Below, one piece after another: positions 26,173 through 35,154 of a stretch of 64,000 nucleotides of DNA. A model generated the notes under the pieces. It did not search any database. It was given only the letters and a program-made list of their open reading frames with translations, and was not told the DNA's origin. Position 1 is the stretch's first letter; every line of letters begins with the position of its first letter. This stretch comes from Neobacillus drentensis NBRC 102427 (GTDB lineage Bacteria > Bacillota > Bacilli > Bacillales > Cytobacillaceae): NCBI RefSeq assembly GCF_001591445.1, contig NZ_BCUX01000024.1, positions 35,427 to 99,426 on the forward strand. Reading direction: 5' to 3'. The position numbers were made by a program, and so were the translations under genes.

Positions 26173-27318
26173 ATGAAACATCCCTATTTAAATGAAGATC
26201 ATGAAATTTTTCGTAAGTCATTACGCAAGTTTTTGGACAAAGAAGCATATCCCTTTTATGAGCAGTGGGAGGAGGACCGGATAATTCCGCGCTCCTTCTG
26301 GAAAAAGATGGGCGAACAGGGTTTCCTTTGTCCAGATATCGATGAGAAATACGGTGGGAGCGAGGTCGATTGGGGATTTGCCGTAGTCATTAATGAAGAG
26401 CTGGAACGAGTCGGCTCAGGTTTAGTGGGGATTGGCCTCCACAATGATATTGTTGTTCCTTACATCACCGCTTATGGGACAGAAGAGCAAAAACAGCGCT
26501 GGCTGCCAAAGTGTGTTACAGGAGAAATCATTACCGCAATTGCGATGACGGAACCGGGTACAGGCTCAGACCTTGCCAATATTAAAACAACGGCAAAGTT
26601 GGATGGTGACCACTATATCGTTAATGGCCAAAAGACGTTCATTACGAATGGGATTCAGTCGGACCTTATTGTTGTGGCAGTCAAAACGAACTTGAATGCC
26701 GTTCCAAAGCATAAAGGGGTCAGCCTCCTCGTCATTGAAAGAGATGCGCCCGGTTTTTCACGAGGGAGAAAGCTAAACAAAGTCGGCCTCCATTGCCAGG
26801 ATACGGCGGAATTGATTTTTGAAGATTGCCGAGTGCCGAAGGAGAACCTGCTTGGGGAGGAAGGCAAAGGGTTTCTTTATTTAATGGAAAAACTCCAACA
26901 GGAACGCCTTCTTGTTGCGATTGGAGCTCAAACGGCCTCAGAAGTGATGCTCAAAATGACAATGGACTATGTAAAATCAAGAGAAGCGTTCGGAAAACCA
27001 GTCAGCCAGTTCCAAAACACCCAGTTTAAAATTGTGGAAATGGCTACAGATATTGAAATGGGCAGAGCCTTTTTGGACCAATTAATTGCCGAACATATTG
27101 AAGGGAAAAACGTCGTAACGAAGGTCTCGATGGCGAAATGGAAGCTGACTGATATCGCGAAGAAGATTGCCGCAGAATGTATGCAGCTCCATGGTGGCTA
27201 TGGATATATGGAAGAATACGAGATTGCGAGAAGATTCCGTGATATTCCGGTTTCCAGCATTTACGCAGGCACCAACGAAATAATGAAAACAATCATTGCG
27301 AAAAATCTAGGATTATAG
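26173..27318 (+). CDS. Acyl-CoA dehydrogenase
   Basis: A standard-length (381 residues) flavoenzyme catalysing the first oxidation of acyl-CoA. It has IAMTEPGTGSDLANIKT (flavin and substrate contact, near 125), NGQKTFITNG, REAFGKPVSQFQ, MQLHGGYGYMEEYEIARRFRD and the catalytic Glu in YAGTNEIMKT (near 370). GAGAGG precedes the ATG. Thiolase follows after 14 bp. Confidence 0.92.
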   Translation: MKHPYLNEDHEIFRKSLRKFLDKEAYPFYEQWEEDRIIPRSFWKKMGEQGFLCPDIDEKYGGSEVDWGFAVVINEELERVGSGLVGIGLHNDIVVPYITAYGTEEQKQRWLPKCVTGEIITAIAMTEPGTGSDLANIKTTAKLDGDHYIVNGQKTFITNGIQSDLIVVAVKTNLNAVPKHKGVSLLVIERDAPGFSRGRKLNKVGLHCQDTAELIFEDCRVPKENLLGEEGKGFLYLMEKLQQERLLVAIGAQTASEVMLKMTMDYVKSREAFGKPVSQFQNTQFKIVEMATDIEMGRAFLDQLIAEHIEGKNVVTKVSMAKWKLTDIAKKIAAECMQLHGGYGYMEEYEIARRFRDIPVSSIYAGTNEIMKTIIAKNLGL

Positions 27319-27332
27319 AAAGGAAGATGTTT

Positions 27333-28490
27333 ATGCGTGAAGTAGTAATTGTTGAAGCTGTACGTACACCAGTGGGAAGAAGAAATGGCGTGCTGAAAGA
27401 TATCCGTCCCGATGATTTGTCAGCGCTCACATTAAAGGAACTAGTCAGTCGAGCAGGGATTGACCCAGCGCTTGTGGAGGATGTCATTTGGGGTTGTGTG
27501 ACCCAGGCGAGTGAGCAAGCAGGCGACATTGCTAGAGTAGCAGCATTAATTGCTGGCTTCCCAATCGAGGTTCCAGGGACAACGATTGACCGTCAATGTG
27601 GTTCAAGTCAACAAGCAGTGCATTTCGCTGCTCAAGCCATTCTTGCAGGTGATATGGACGTAGTGATTGCCGGCGGTGTTGAAAGCATGTCCCGTGTTCC
27701 GATGGGTTCCAACTACAAAGGGGCCGAGGAACCATTTAGTCCTAATTTAAGGTCAAAGTACGAAATGATTCATCAGGGACTGTCAGCCGAGCGGATTGCT
27801 AAAAACTATGGATTTACCCGTGAAGAACTTGATCAATTTTCCCTTGAAAGTCATCAAAAAGCACTAAAGGCACAGGAAGAAGGTTATTTTGCAAAAGAAA
27901 TTTTCCCACTTGAGGTAAGGCTTCCAGACGGTACAATGACTATCGTCAAGGATGATTCCGGTCCAAGAAAAGGAACATCTTTAGAAGCCTTGGCTGGCCT
28001 CCGCACGTCCTTTAAAGAAGATGGTGTGATTCATGCCGGAAATTCCAGTCAAATAAGTGATGGGGCTGCTGCCTTATTACTAATGTCCCGCGAAAAAGCA
28101 GAAGAGCTTGGTTTGAAACCGCGCTTCCGTGTCCACACACGCGTGGTGGTAGGCTCAGATCCAACTTTGATGCTGACGGGGCCAATCCCAGCAACTCAAA
28201 TGGCACTGAAAAAGTCTGGCTTATCGATTGATGAAATTGATGTGTTTGAAGTCAATGAAGCTTTCGCCTCTGTCCCGCTTGCCTGGCTGAAAGAGACGGG
28301 TGCCAATCCTGCAAAGTTAAATCCAAATGGCGGAGCGATTGCCCTTGGTCATCCGCTAGGCGGCAGTGGTGCGCGTCTAATGGTGACGATGATGCATGAG
28401 TTGGAGCGGACTGGCGGACGTTACGGATTACAAACGATATGCGAAGGTCATGGCATGGCAAATGCAACGATCATTGAACGTTTAGATTAA
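27333..28490 (+). CDS. Acetyl-CoA acyltransferase (thiolase)
   Basis: A 385-residue thiolase. The nucleophilic Cys is in DRQCGSSQQAVHFAA (near 89). VNEAFASVP, GGAIALGHPLGGSGARL (active-site His) and CEGHGMANATIIE (second Cys) complete the active site. It cleaves 3-ketoacyl-CoA to acetyl-CoA and a shortened acyl-CoA. AAAGGAAG is six bases before ATG at 27333; an earlier ATG overlaps that site. Confidence 0.92.
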   Translation: MREVVIVEAVRTPVGRRNGVLKDIRPDDLSALTLKELVSRAGIDPALVEDVIWGCVTQASEQAGDIARVAALIAGFPIEVPGTTIDRQCGSSQQAVHFAAQAILAGDMDVVIAGGVESMSRVPMGSNYKGAEEPFSPNLRSKYEMIHQGLSAERIAKNYGFTREELDQFSLESHQKALKAQEEGYFAKEIFPLEVRLPDGTMTIVKDDSGPRKGTSLEALAGLRTSFKEDGVIHAGNSSQISDGAAALLLMSREKAEELGLKPRFRVHTRVVVGSDPTLMLTGPIPATQMALKKSGLSIDEIDVFEVNEAFASVPLAWLKETGANPAKLNPNGGAIALGHPLGGSGARLMVTMMHELERTGGRYGLQTICEGHGMANATIIERLD

Positions 28491-28503
28491 CAGAGTTATT
28501 TAG

Positions 28504-28629
28504 ATTCGCTGATAAACCACTCAAATTCGCCAATAGACCATCCATATTCGCCAATAGACCGCAGGAATTCGCTGATAGACCACTCAAATTCGCTGATAGA
28601 CCACCAAAATTCGCCGATAAACCTGCAAA
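28504..28629. repeat. Array of six 21-bp direct repeats
   Basis: Six units start at 28504, 28525, 28546, 28567, 28588 and 28609. The core is ATTCGCTGATAGACC, with C/T and A/G changes, followed by six variable bases such as ACTCAA. It lies 13 bp after the thiolase stop and before the second ligase. The minus strand is open through it, encoding a GLSANLS heptad, which I take as a by-product of the period. The core differs from the array at 12235 but the period is identical. Confidence 0.9.
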
Positions 28630-28672
28630 ACATACGAAAGACAAAATAAGTTTCAGTAATGGAGGCGATTCA

Positions 28673-30247
28673 ATGACGACAACGATTGGAAAAATCTTTG
28701 ATTTAACGGTAAAAAAGTATCCGAACAAACAAGCGATTTACGATGTCAGAAAAAATGTCCGCTACACCTATAAGGAATGGAGCGAGCAGGTGAATCGTCT
28801 CGCCAACGCCCTCCTGAAAGAAGGTGTGCAAAAAGGCGACCGTGTTTCCACCTTCATGTTTAACACTGAAGAATTGGGAACAACCTTTTTCGCCTGTGCG
28901 AAAATCGGTGCGATATTCAATCCAATTAATTTTAGGTTAACGCCTGAAGAAGTTGCCTATATTCTTTCTGATGCCACCCCGAAGGTTGTTCTTTTTGAAA
29001 AAGCTTTAGAACCTGTTATTTCAGCAATTGCTAATCGTTTTGACAAGACCACCTTCTGGTTCATTGATGATGAAGCGCCCGCGTATACGGCTAGCTATCA
29101 GGAAAAACTGGCAGCTTCATCAACCAAGGATGTCAAGGCGGACGTAAAGGAAACCGATCTATATGCATTTATCTATACCAGCGGGACAACGGGGAGGCCG
29201 AAAGGAGTTATGCACACCCACCGCAATATGGTGGACCAAAGTGTTTTCTGCATTGCCTCTTGCAAACTTAATGCAGAAGATGTTGGACTAGTAACTGCAC
29301 CCATGTTCCATTGCGCGGAACTCCATTGTGCCTTTCTGCCAAGGATTCATGCAGGGGCAAGTAATGTCATTTTGCACCAATTCAATCCAAAATCGATCCT
29401 CCAGTTAATTGAACAAGAGAAAATTTCAAAATTCTTTGCGGCACCAACGATGTGGAATATGCTCCTTCAAGATGACCTAAGCAAGTATGACTTATCCAGC
29501 CTACAGCTTGGTCTATATGGTGCGGCACCTATGGCCCCATCACTTGTTCATGCGCTCCATGACAACCTGGGAATTTCGCTCGTTCAAGCCTATGGAATGA
29601 CAGAAATGGGTCCGGCGATTACCTTCCTATCGGAGACGGACCAACTAAGGAAAGCAGGTTCTGCAGGGCAGGCTGCCCTAAGCCATGATATTCGGGTCGT
29701 CCGCACGAGAGAAGACGGTCCATCAGATCCTGATGATGTCGTTCCAGTCGGTGAAACCGGTGAGATTATTGTGCAAGGGCCATGTATGATGGTTGGTTAT
29801 TTCAACCGTGAGGAAGCAACCACAAAAGCTTTATATAAAGGGTGGTACCATTCGGGAGATATCGGTTATCTCGATGACGAGGGCTATCTTTATGTCAACG
29901 ACCGTGTCGATGACATGATTATCAGTGGCGGTGAAAATATCTATCCAAGGGAAGTTGAAGATCTCTTGCATGCCCACTCAGGTGTCCTTGATGTAGCAGT
30001 AGTTGGTCAGCCAGATGATCGCTGGGGTGAGACTGTTTCAGCATTTGTAGTTAAAAAGGATCCGAATGTAACGGAGGAGGAACTTGATAACCACTGTAAA
30101 AACAGCAATCAGCTTGCCACTTACAAACGCCCGCGGAAATACATTTTCTGTGATGCACTGCCTCGGAATGCCAGTGGAAAAATCATGAAGTTTGTCTTGA
30201 GAAAACAACTGGAGGAGCTATTTACCCCAGGTACGACAAATTCGTAA
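28673..30247 (+). CDS. Second AMP-forming acyl-CoA synthetase
   Basis: A 524-residue ligase of the same superfamily as the one at 24508 but only moderately similar. Motifs: YTSGTTGRPKGVMH (near 169), GLYGAAPMAPS, QAYGMTEMGPAITF, GWYHSGDIGYLDDEGYL, DRVDDMIISGGENIYPREVE, and Lys in PRNASGKIMKFVLR. Two ligases in one cluster suggest two different acid substrates or two pathway stages. GGAGG lies seven bases before the ATG. Confidence 0.88.
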   Translation: MTTTIGKIFDLTVKKYPNKQAIYDVRKNVRYTYKEWSEQVNRLANALLKEGVQKGDRVSTFMFNTEELGTTFFACAKIGAIFNPINFRLTPEEVAYILSDATPKVVLFEKALEPVISAIANRFDKTTFWFIDDEAPAYTASYQEKLAASSTKDVKADVKETDLYAFIYTSGTTGRPKGVMHTHRNMVDQSVFCIASCKLNAEDVGLVTAPMFHCAELHCAFLPRIHAGASNVILHQFNPKSILQLIEQEKISKFFAAPTMWNMLLQDDLSKYDLSSLQLGLYGAAPMAPSLVHALHDNLGISLVQAYGMTEMGPAITFLSETDQLRKAGSAGQAALSHDIRVVRTREDGPSDPDDVVPVGETGEIIVQGPCMMVGYFNREEATTKALYKGWYHSGDIGYLDDEGYLYVNDRVDDMIISGGENIYPREVEDLLHAHSGVLDVAVVGQPDDRWGETVSAFVVKKDPNVTEEELDNHCKNSNQLATYKRPRKYIFCDALPRNASGKIMKFVLRKQLEELFTPGTTNS

Positions 30248-30262
30248 AAGAGGGTCCTGACT

Positions 30263-31357
30263 ATGTTAAAAGGTATAAAAGTCATTGATTTTACCAACTA
30301 TTTGCCTGGTCCTTTCGCAACCTTACGACTTGCAGAACTAGGTGCAGAAATTATTAAGGTGGAGCCGCCTGAAGGGGATCCCGCCCGGCATATGGGGATT
30401 TCCGAACAGGGGAATGGCCTGGTTTTTCTTGCAAACAACCGTCAGAAAAAGAGCATTAGCCTTAACTTAAAGGAGAAGGAAGGTTACGACACCGCGCTTA
30501 AATTAATTGCAAATGCAGATGTCATTATTGAAAGCTTTAGACCAGGTGTCATGGAGAAGCTCGGTTTAGGATATGAGACCGTTCGAACTGTAAAGCCTGA
30601 TATCATCTACTGCTCGATATCAGGATATGGACAAAAGGGGTCGTTAAGTAAACTGGGGAACCATGACCTCAATTATATGGCATTAAGCGGGGTTTTAGCC
30701 CAATTCAAGGATAGAACGTGCAAACCGGTCCATCCGTCGATTACCCTTGGTGATTATATTGGTGGTTTTGCGGCTAATGAACGGATTCTTGCGGGACTCG
30801 TTTCGAGAGTACTAACAGGAAAAGGAAGCTATCATTCTATTTCCATTACTGACCAACTGGTGTCATTATTAGGCAACCATGTCATGGTTGAAAAAGAAGA
30901 CGGTGAAGGAACTGGCATTAAGGTTCTTAACGGCAGCATCATTTCCTACGCCCTTTATGAAACCAGGGATGGACGCTACATGAGCCTTGGCGCACTTGAG
31001 CCAAAATTTTGGGCTAATTTTTGCCAGGCTAACGGACATGAAGATTGGTTCAGTGCGCATTTTTCTGCAACAGATGATGCTAACCCTGTTTTTCAGGAAC
31101 TCACGGTACTTTTTAAAAGTAAAACTTTTTATGAATGGATTGAATTTGCGCAAAAGGTAGATTGCTGTATGGCACCAGTACTGGAGATTGGGGAATTAAG
31201 CACGAACCCCTACTTTCGAGAAAAAGAGCTTATCTTTGCTTCAACATGGGGAGACTTTCAGGTGAAAATGCACAGTGACCTAAAGCAGGAATCAATTGCA
31301 CCTCCTCCTCAAAAAAATGAGCACAGGAATGAAATACTGAATAATATTTTGATATAA
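30263..31357 (+). CDS. CaiB/BaiF family (class III) CoA-transferase
   Basis: A 364-residue protein starting GIKVIDFTNYLPGPFATLRL and ELGAEIIKVEPPEGDPAR, the class III CoA-transferase signature shared with alpha-methylacyl-CoA racemases. NRQKKSISLNLK and KPDIIYCSISGYGQ follow. The conserved Asp is in NHDLNYMALSG (near 136). It may transfer CoA between acids or racemise 2-methyl-acyl-CoA; the latter would suit a branched-acid pathway. It ends the cluster before a strong terminator. Confidence 0.87.
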   Translation: MLKGIKVIDFTNYLPGPFATLRLAELGAEIIKVEPPEGDPARHMGISEQGNGLVFLANNRQKKSISLNLKEKEGYDTALKLIANADVIIESFRPGVMEKLGLGYETVRTVKPDIIYCSISGYGQKGSLSKLGNHDLNYMALSGVLAQFKDRTCKPVHPSITLGDYIGGFAANERILAGLVSRVLTGKGSYHSISITDQLVSLLGNHVMVEKEDGEGTGIKVLNGSIISYALYETRDGRYMSLGALEPKFWANFCQANGHEDWFSAHFSATDDANPVFQELTVLFKSKTFYEWIEFAQKVDCCMAPVLEIGELSTNPYFREKELIFASTWGDFQVKMHSDLKQESIAPPPQKNEHRNEILNNILI

Positions 31358-31361
31358 AAGG

Positions 31362-31404
31362 AAAAACTAGATTGCCGAGAATACGTGGGCAGTCTAGTTT
31401 TTTT
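31362..31404 (+). terminator. Terminator of the catabolic cluster
   Basis: AAAAACTAGA-TGCC pairs with GGCA-TCTAGTTTTTTT, five bases after the CoA-transferase stop. Confidence 0.85.
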
Positions 31405-31487
31405 ATTAACAGACGAAATATTCAATAATATGAAAACGGTAATGTATAATAATGGTATAAATCTATTTTTAGGGGAGGAATTCCAGT

Positions 31488-31685
31488 ATGGCCAGAACGG
31501 ATTTATTTGGTTTTTTCGCGATCATTCCAATTTTATTGTATTTAGTGATTCTTGGCTTTGGCATTTATTTCATTGTAAGAACGTTAAGGTTTATGAATGA
31601 AAAAACTAAATTGGATCAACAGAGAAATGAAAAGTTGGATTTATTGATTGAAGCAATAAAAGAGAATAATAGGAATGAAAAGTAA
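31488..31685 (+). CDS. Small single-pass membrane protein, 65 residues
   Basis: GGGGAGG precedes the ATG. Residues 8-32 are one hydrophobic helix (FFAIIPILLYLVILGFGIYF), followed by a charged helical tail rich in Lys, Glu and Asn. I do not recognise the family; similar small proteins of Bacillus have unknown or membrane-scaffold roles. TATAAT at 31445 may be its -10. It is monocistronic. Confidence 0.7.
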   Translation: MARTDLFGFFAIIPILLYLVILGFGIYFIVRTLRFMNEKTKLDQQRNEKLDLLIEAIKENNRNEK

Positions 31686-31701
31686 ATGAAGTAATAAGAG
31701 A

Positions 31702-31727
31702 AAACGCTTAGCCTAAGCGTTTTTTTA
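31702..31727 (+). terminator. Terminator of the small membrane protein gene
   Basis: AAAACGCTTAG pairs with CTAAGCGTTTT, then TTT. Confidence 0.85.
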
Positions 31728-31845
31728 TTTTATAGAATGCTCAACTAAAAGAATAAATGCCTTTTGAAAATCCAATAACAAGCAGTATAATAGAGGAAGA
31801 TTATCATTAGCTTAATAGGTTATTTATGAATCGAAAGGAGGAAGT

Positions 31846-33981
31846 ATGTTGTTTGAAAAAGCACTGCCCTTACTAGAATCCCACTTTGGTTATAGCTCCT
31901 TCAGGACAGGCCAAGAGCAGGCCATTCGTTCTGTTTTGTCCGGCGAAAACACTATTACTGTCATGCCAACGGGCGGCGGGAAATCCATTTGTTATCAAAT
32001 TCCTGCACTTGTTTTGTCAGGTACCACGATTGTCATTTCCCCGCTGATTTCTTTAATGAAGGACCAGGTAGATGCCCTCATTCAAGTTGGTATTCCCGCC
32101 ACATTTATCAACAGTTCGTTAAGTTACAGTGAAGCAAATAAGCGGATGCATGAAGCCATTCAGGGAAATTACAAGCTACTATATATTGCGCCGGAACGAT
32201 TGGAATCACGAGATTTTATGGAAGACCTTTACAGCATGGACATCCCGCTTGTAGCTGTGGACGAGGCCCACTGTATTTCACAATGGGGCCACGATTTTCG
32301 GCCAAGCTATCGCCATATTCAACAGTTAATAAACAGCCTCCCGCAAAGGCCAATGGTCTTAGCCCTAACTGCGACTGCGACTCCAAAGGTTCGCGAGGAT
32401 ATTTGTAATCTCCTAGACATTAATGAAGAAAATACGATAATTACCGGATTTGAGCGGGAAAATCTGTCCTTTACCGTTATCAAGGGACAGGATCGGGACA
32501 AGTATCTAAAAGACTATCTAAAAAAGAATGAAAAAGAAGCAGGCATTATTTATGCAGCAACTAGGAAAAATGTTGACCAAATATACGAAAAATTGCTCAA
32601 AGCCAACATTAAGGCGGCTCGTTATCATGCCGGGATGGGGGATGTCGAGCGGAACAGGGAGCAAGAACGATTTTTAGAAGATAAAGCAACGGTTATGGTC
32701 GCCACTTCTGCCTTTGGGATGGGAATTGACAAATCCAATATCCGTTATGTAGTCCACTATCAGCAGCCTAAAAACATGGAGAGCTATTATCAGGAAGCGG
32801 GTCGTGCAGGCAGGGATGGTCTTAAAAGTGAATGTATTCTTCTTCATTCCTCACAGGATGTGCAAATTCAGCGCTTTCTCATAGATCAATCCAGTGACCG
32901 GAGCCGAATGACACAAGAGTTAGCAAAGCTCCAGCAAATGGTTGATTATTGCCATACGGAAAACTGTCTCCAGGAATTTATTTTAAAATACTTTGGTGAA
33001 ACTGAGACTGAACCGTGCGGCAGATGCGGCAACTGCTTGGATACGAGGACAAGCATCGATGTAACGAAAGAAGCACAAATGGTGATGTCTTGTGTGATCC
33101 GGATGGGGCAGCGGTTTGGAAAAACGATCACGGCACAAGTGTTAACCGGCTCGAAAAATAAAAAAGTCACAGAAATGGGCTTCGACAGGCTTCCGACCTA
33201 TGGAATCATGAAGGATAGAAGTTCAAAGGATGTTAGTGACTTTATTGAATTTCTGATATCACAGGAGTTAATTGCGATCGAACAAGGTCAATTTCCAACC
33301 CTGTTCGTTTCACCAAAAGGGAAAGATATCTTGTTAGGTAAAGAGCAGGTTCATCGCCGTGAAACGGTACAGGTTAAACAAGTATCGAAGGATGACCCAT
33401 TGTTTGAAGTATTAAGAGAGGTGCGGAGGCAGATTGCTGAAACAGAAAAAGTACCTCCGTTTGTGATTTTTTCTGATGCTTCCCTAAAGGATATGTGTGC
33501 GAAACTTCCGAAGTCGACTGAAGAGTTTTTACACATCAGCGGTGTAGGAGAACTGAAGCTTAAAAAATATGGTCTTGAATTTATTCAAGCCATTCGTACC
33601 TTTTGCGAAACTAATGTAGATTATCAAAGTGAGTTGGTTCCTGTTGAGAAGACTCCAAAGAAACCTGCCAAAAAAGCCGGGGTAACCGACTCTCATTTAG
33701 AGACATTAAAATTACATCAGGGGAATTTTTCGATTGCGGAAATTGCCGAGCAGCGGGATTTGGCGGTAAGCACGGTTGAGACCCACTTACTTCAATGTGC
33801 ACAACAAGGTTTAGCCGTCGATTTTAGCAAATATATTCCAGCAGAATATATGCCGCTTTTAGAAAATGCTTTGGCAGAAGCAGGACGGGACCGCCTCAAA
33901 CCAATCAAGGAACTGCTTCCAGAGGAAGTAAGCTATTTTATGATCAAAGCCTATGTTTATTTTATCAGTAAAATGAAATAG
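31846..33981 (+). CDS. recQ: ATP-dependent DNA helicase RecQ
   Basis: A 711-residue superfamily 2 helicase. Helicase motifs: MPTGGGKSICYQ (I), AVDEAHCISQWGHDF (II), LALTATATPKV (III), and QEAGRAGRDG (VI). The zinc-binding Cys of the RQC region lie in PCGRCGNCLD (near 385). An HRDC domain spans about 515-590, and a C-terminal helix-turn-helix-like region (LETLKLHQGNFSIAEIAEQ) extends beyond it, giving a length typical of the longer Bacillus RecQ. It unwinds recombination and replication intermediates. AAAGGAGG precedes the ATG. Confidence 0.93.
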   Translation: MLFEKALPLLESHFGYSSFRTGQEQAIRSVLSGENTITVMPTGGGKSICYQIPALVLSGTTIVISPLISLMKDQVDALIQVGIPATFINSSLSYSEANKRMHEAIQGNYKLLYIAPERLESRDFMEDLYSMDIPLVAVDEAHCISQWGHDFRPSYRHIQQLINSLPQRPMVLALTATATPKVREDICNLLDINEENTIITGFERENLSFTVIKGQDRDKYLKDYLKKNEKEAGIIYAATRKNVDQIYEKLLKANIKAARYHAGMGDVERNREQERFLEDKATVMVATSAFGMGIDKSNIRYVVHYQQPKNMESYYQEAGRAGRDGLKSECILLHSSQDVQIQRFLIDQSSDRSRMTQELAKLQQMVDYCHTENCLQEFILKYFGETETEPCGRCGNCLDTRTSIDVTKEAQMVMSCVIRMGQRFGKTITAQVLTGSKNKKVTEMGFDRLPTYGIMKDRSSKDVSDFIEFLISQELIAIEQGQFPTLFVSPKGKDILLGKEQVHRRETVQVKQVSKDDPLFEVLREVRRQIAETEKVPPFVIFSDASLKDMCAKLPKSTEEFLHISGVGELKLKKYGLEFIQAIRTFCETNVDYQSELVPVEKTPKKPAKKAGVTDSHLETLKLHQGNFSIAEIAEQRDLAVSTVETHLLQCAQQGLAVDFSKYIPAEYMPLLENALAEAGRDRLKPIKELLPEEVSYFMIKAYVYFISKMK

Positions 33982-34051
33982 GTTTTGCTAAAGAAATGCA
34001 CATATTTGAGAAATATTACATTTGACTGTATTTTTAGAATATTCATAATAG

Positions 34052-34103
34052 TTGTCGATATCCCTGTTATCTTGTTGATATTTCCCCGGGAATTTGTCGA
34101 TAT
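34052..34103. repeat. Short array of three TTGTCGATAT-like repeats
   Basis: TTGTCGATAT recurs at 34052, 34072 (TTGTTGATAT) and 34094, spaced 20 and 22 bp. The average again is 21 bp. It lies between the convergent recQ and formate/nitrite transporter genes. The core differs from the other two arrays. Confidence 0.6.
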
Positions 34104-34114
34104 CACACTTTATT

Positions 34115-34155
34115 AAAGAACAGAGCAGCAAATTAACTTAGCTGCCCTGTTCTTT
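34115..34155 (-). terminator. Terminator of the formate/nitrite transporter gene
   Basis: AAAGAACAG-GCAGC pairs with GCTGC-CTGTTCTTT around the stop codon; it could act on both strands. Confidence 0.65.
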
Positions 34156-34938
34156 ATCATATTCAGCTAAAAATGGCTTATTGGCATAATAGTACATCAT
34201 CGCCATGAAAACAGCGCCGCCAATCAGGTTGCCGATTGTCACCGGGACTAGATTGTGAATGACTCCACCCCACGAAATCGTGCCCGGATGATTTAAAACT
34301 AAGGCAATGGCAAACGTACACATATTAGCGATGCTGTGTTCATACCCGGAAATAAAGAAACAAAAGACAAATAGCATCATCGCAAACATTTTCGGTCCGT
34401 CTCCTTTTAACCCCATCGGAAGAAAAAAGGCCATGCAGACAAGCCAATTACAGAGTATGGCTCGGAAAAATAACTGTGTTATTGGCACTTGCATCTTTAT
34501 TTCCACAACATGGAGTAAAAAGCCGTTAACCTCGGAACTTTCATAAAGTCCCGTAGTAAAAATAATAAAGGCAAAAACCGCCGCGCCGAGAATGTTACCT
34601 GCGTAACTGCAAATCCAAAGTTTTACAACGTCTATCCAGGTCATTTTCTTGCGCAGTGCGGCATAGGTGTAATAAAACGTATTACCGGTAAATAAATCAC
34701 CACCGCCATAGGCAATTAAAATAATGGCAGCTCCGAATGTGAGCGCTGCCATCGGATAGGCAAACGGGTTATCCTTAACATAGAAGAAATTCCCCGTTTT
34801 AAATGCTACAATGACCCCAAAGCCAATAAACATACTGGCAAGCGCCGCCCGTAAAATATAACGAAGGATGCTTTGCCGAAAGATTTTCAGCTTTTTGAGG
34901 GCGAGTTTTTCGGCTTCTCCTAAAGGCTGCATTTCCAT
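34138..34938 (-). CDS. Formate/nitrite channel (FocA/NirC family)
   Basis: A 266-residue protein with six membrane segments. Landmarks: AYGGGDLFTGNTFY (near 78-91), CSYAGNILGA, RAILCNWLVCMAFF (near 155) and SGYEHSIANMC (near 195, including the central pore His). FNT proteins conduct formate, nitrite or hydrosulphide. GGTGGG before ATG at 34938 favours this start over a TTG eight codons upstream. It is not next to the nitrate-type operon at 45 kb, so a link is only possible. Confidence 0.88.
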   Translation of the reverse strand: MEMQPLGEAEKLALKKLKIFRQSILRYILRAALASMFIGFGVIVAFKTGNFFYVKDNPFAYPMAALTFGAAIILIAYGGGDLFTGNTFYYTYAALRKKMTWIDVVKLWICSYAGNILGAAVFAFIIFTTGLYESSEVNGFLLHVVEIKMQVPITQLFFRAILCNWLVCMAFFLPMGLKGDGPKMFAMMLFVFCFFISGYEHSIANMCTFAIALVLNHPGTISWGGVIHNLVPVTIGNLIGGAVFMAMMYYYANKPFLAEYDKEQGS

Positions 34939-35154
34939 GTTAATCCCACCCACCATTCTCAATTAGATATTATCCGTTTATTTTTTATCCAAAGTGCTGT
35001 AGTTATGTATTAGTAAGTAAATTTATCATTAATCAAGCTTAGAATAATTGCATTTTTTAAAACATAAACATTTGTAATGGTTAAAAATAGCAATAACACC
35101 CATAATTCAGTTATAATGGAGAAGTTTTTTGAAGACTGATTTTAAGGAGTCATT

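Noticed and set aside
28471..28728. Minus-strand frame encoding GLSANLS heptads
   Set aside because: Also a by-product of a 21-bp array; it runs into the start of the ligase gene on the other strand.
34138..34938. Assigning the FNT channel to the nitrate-type operon as NirC
   Set aside because: It is 10 kb away with unrelated genes between, and sequence alone does not separate formate from nitrite specificity.
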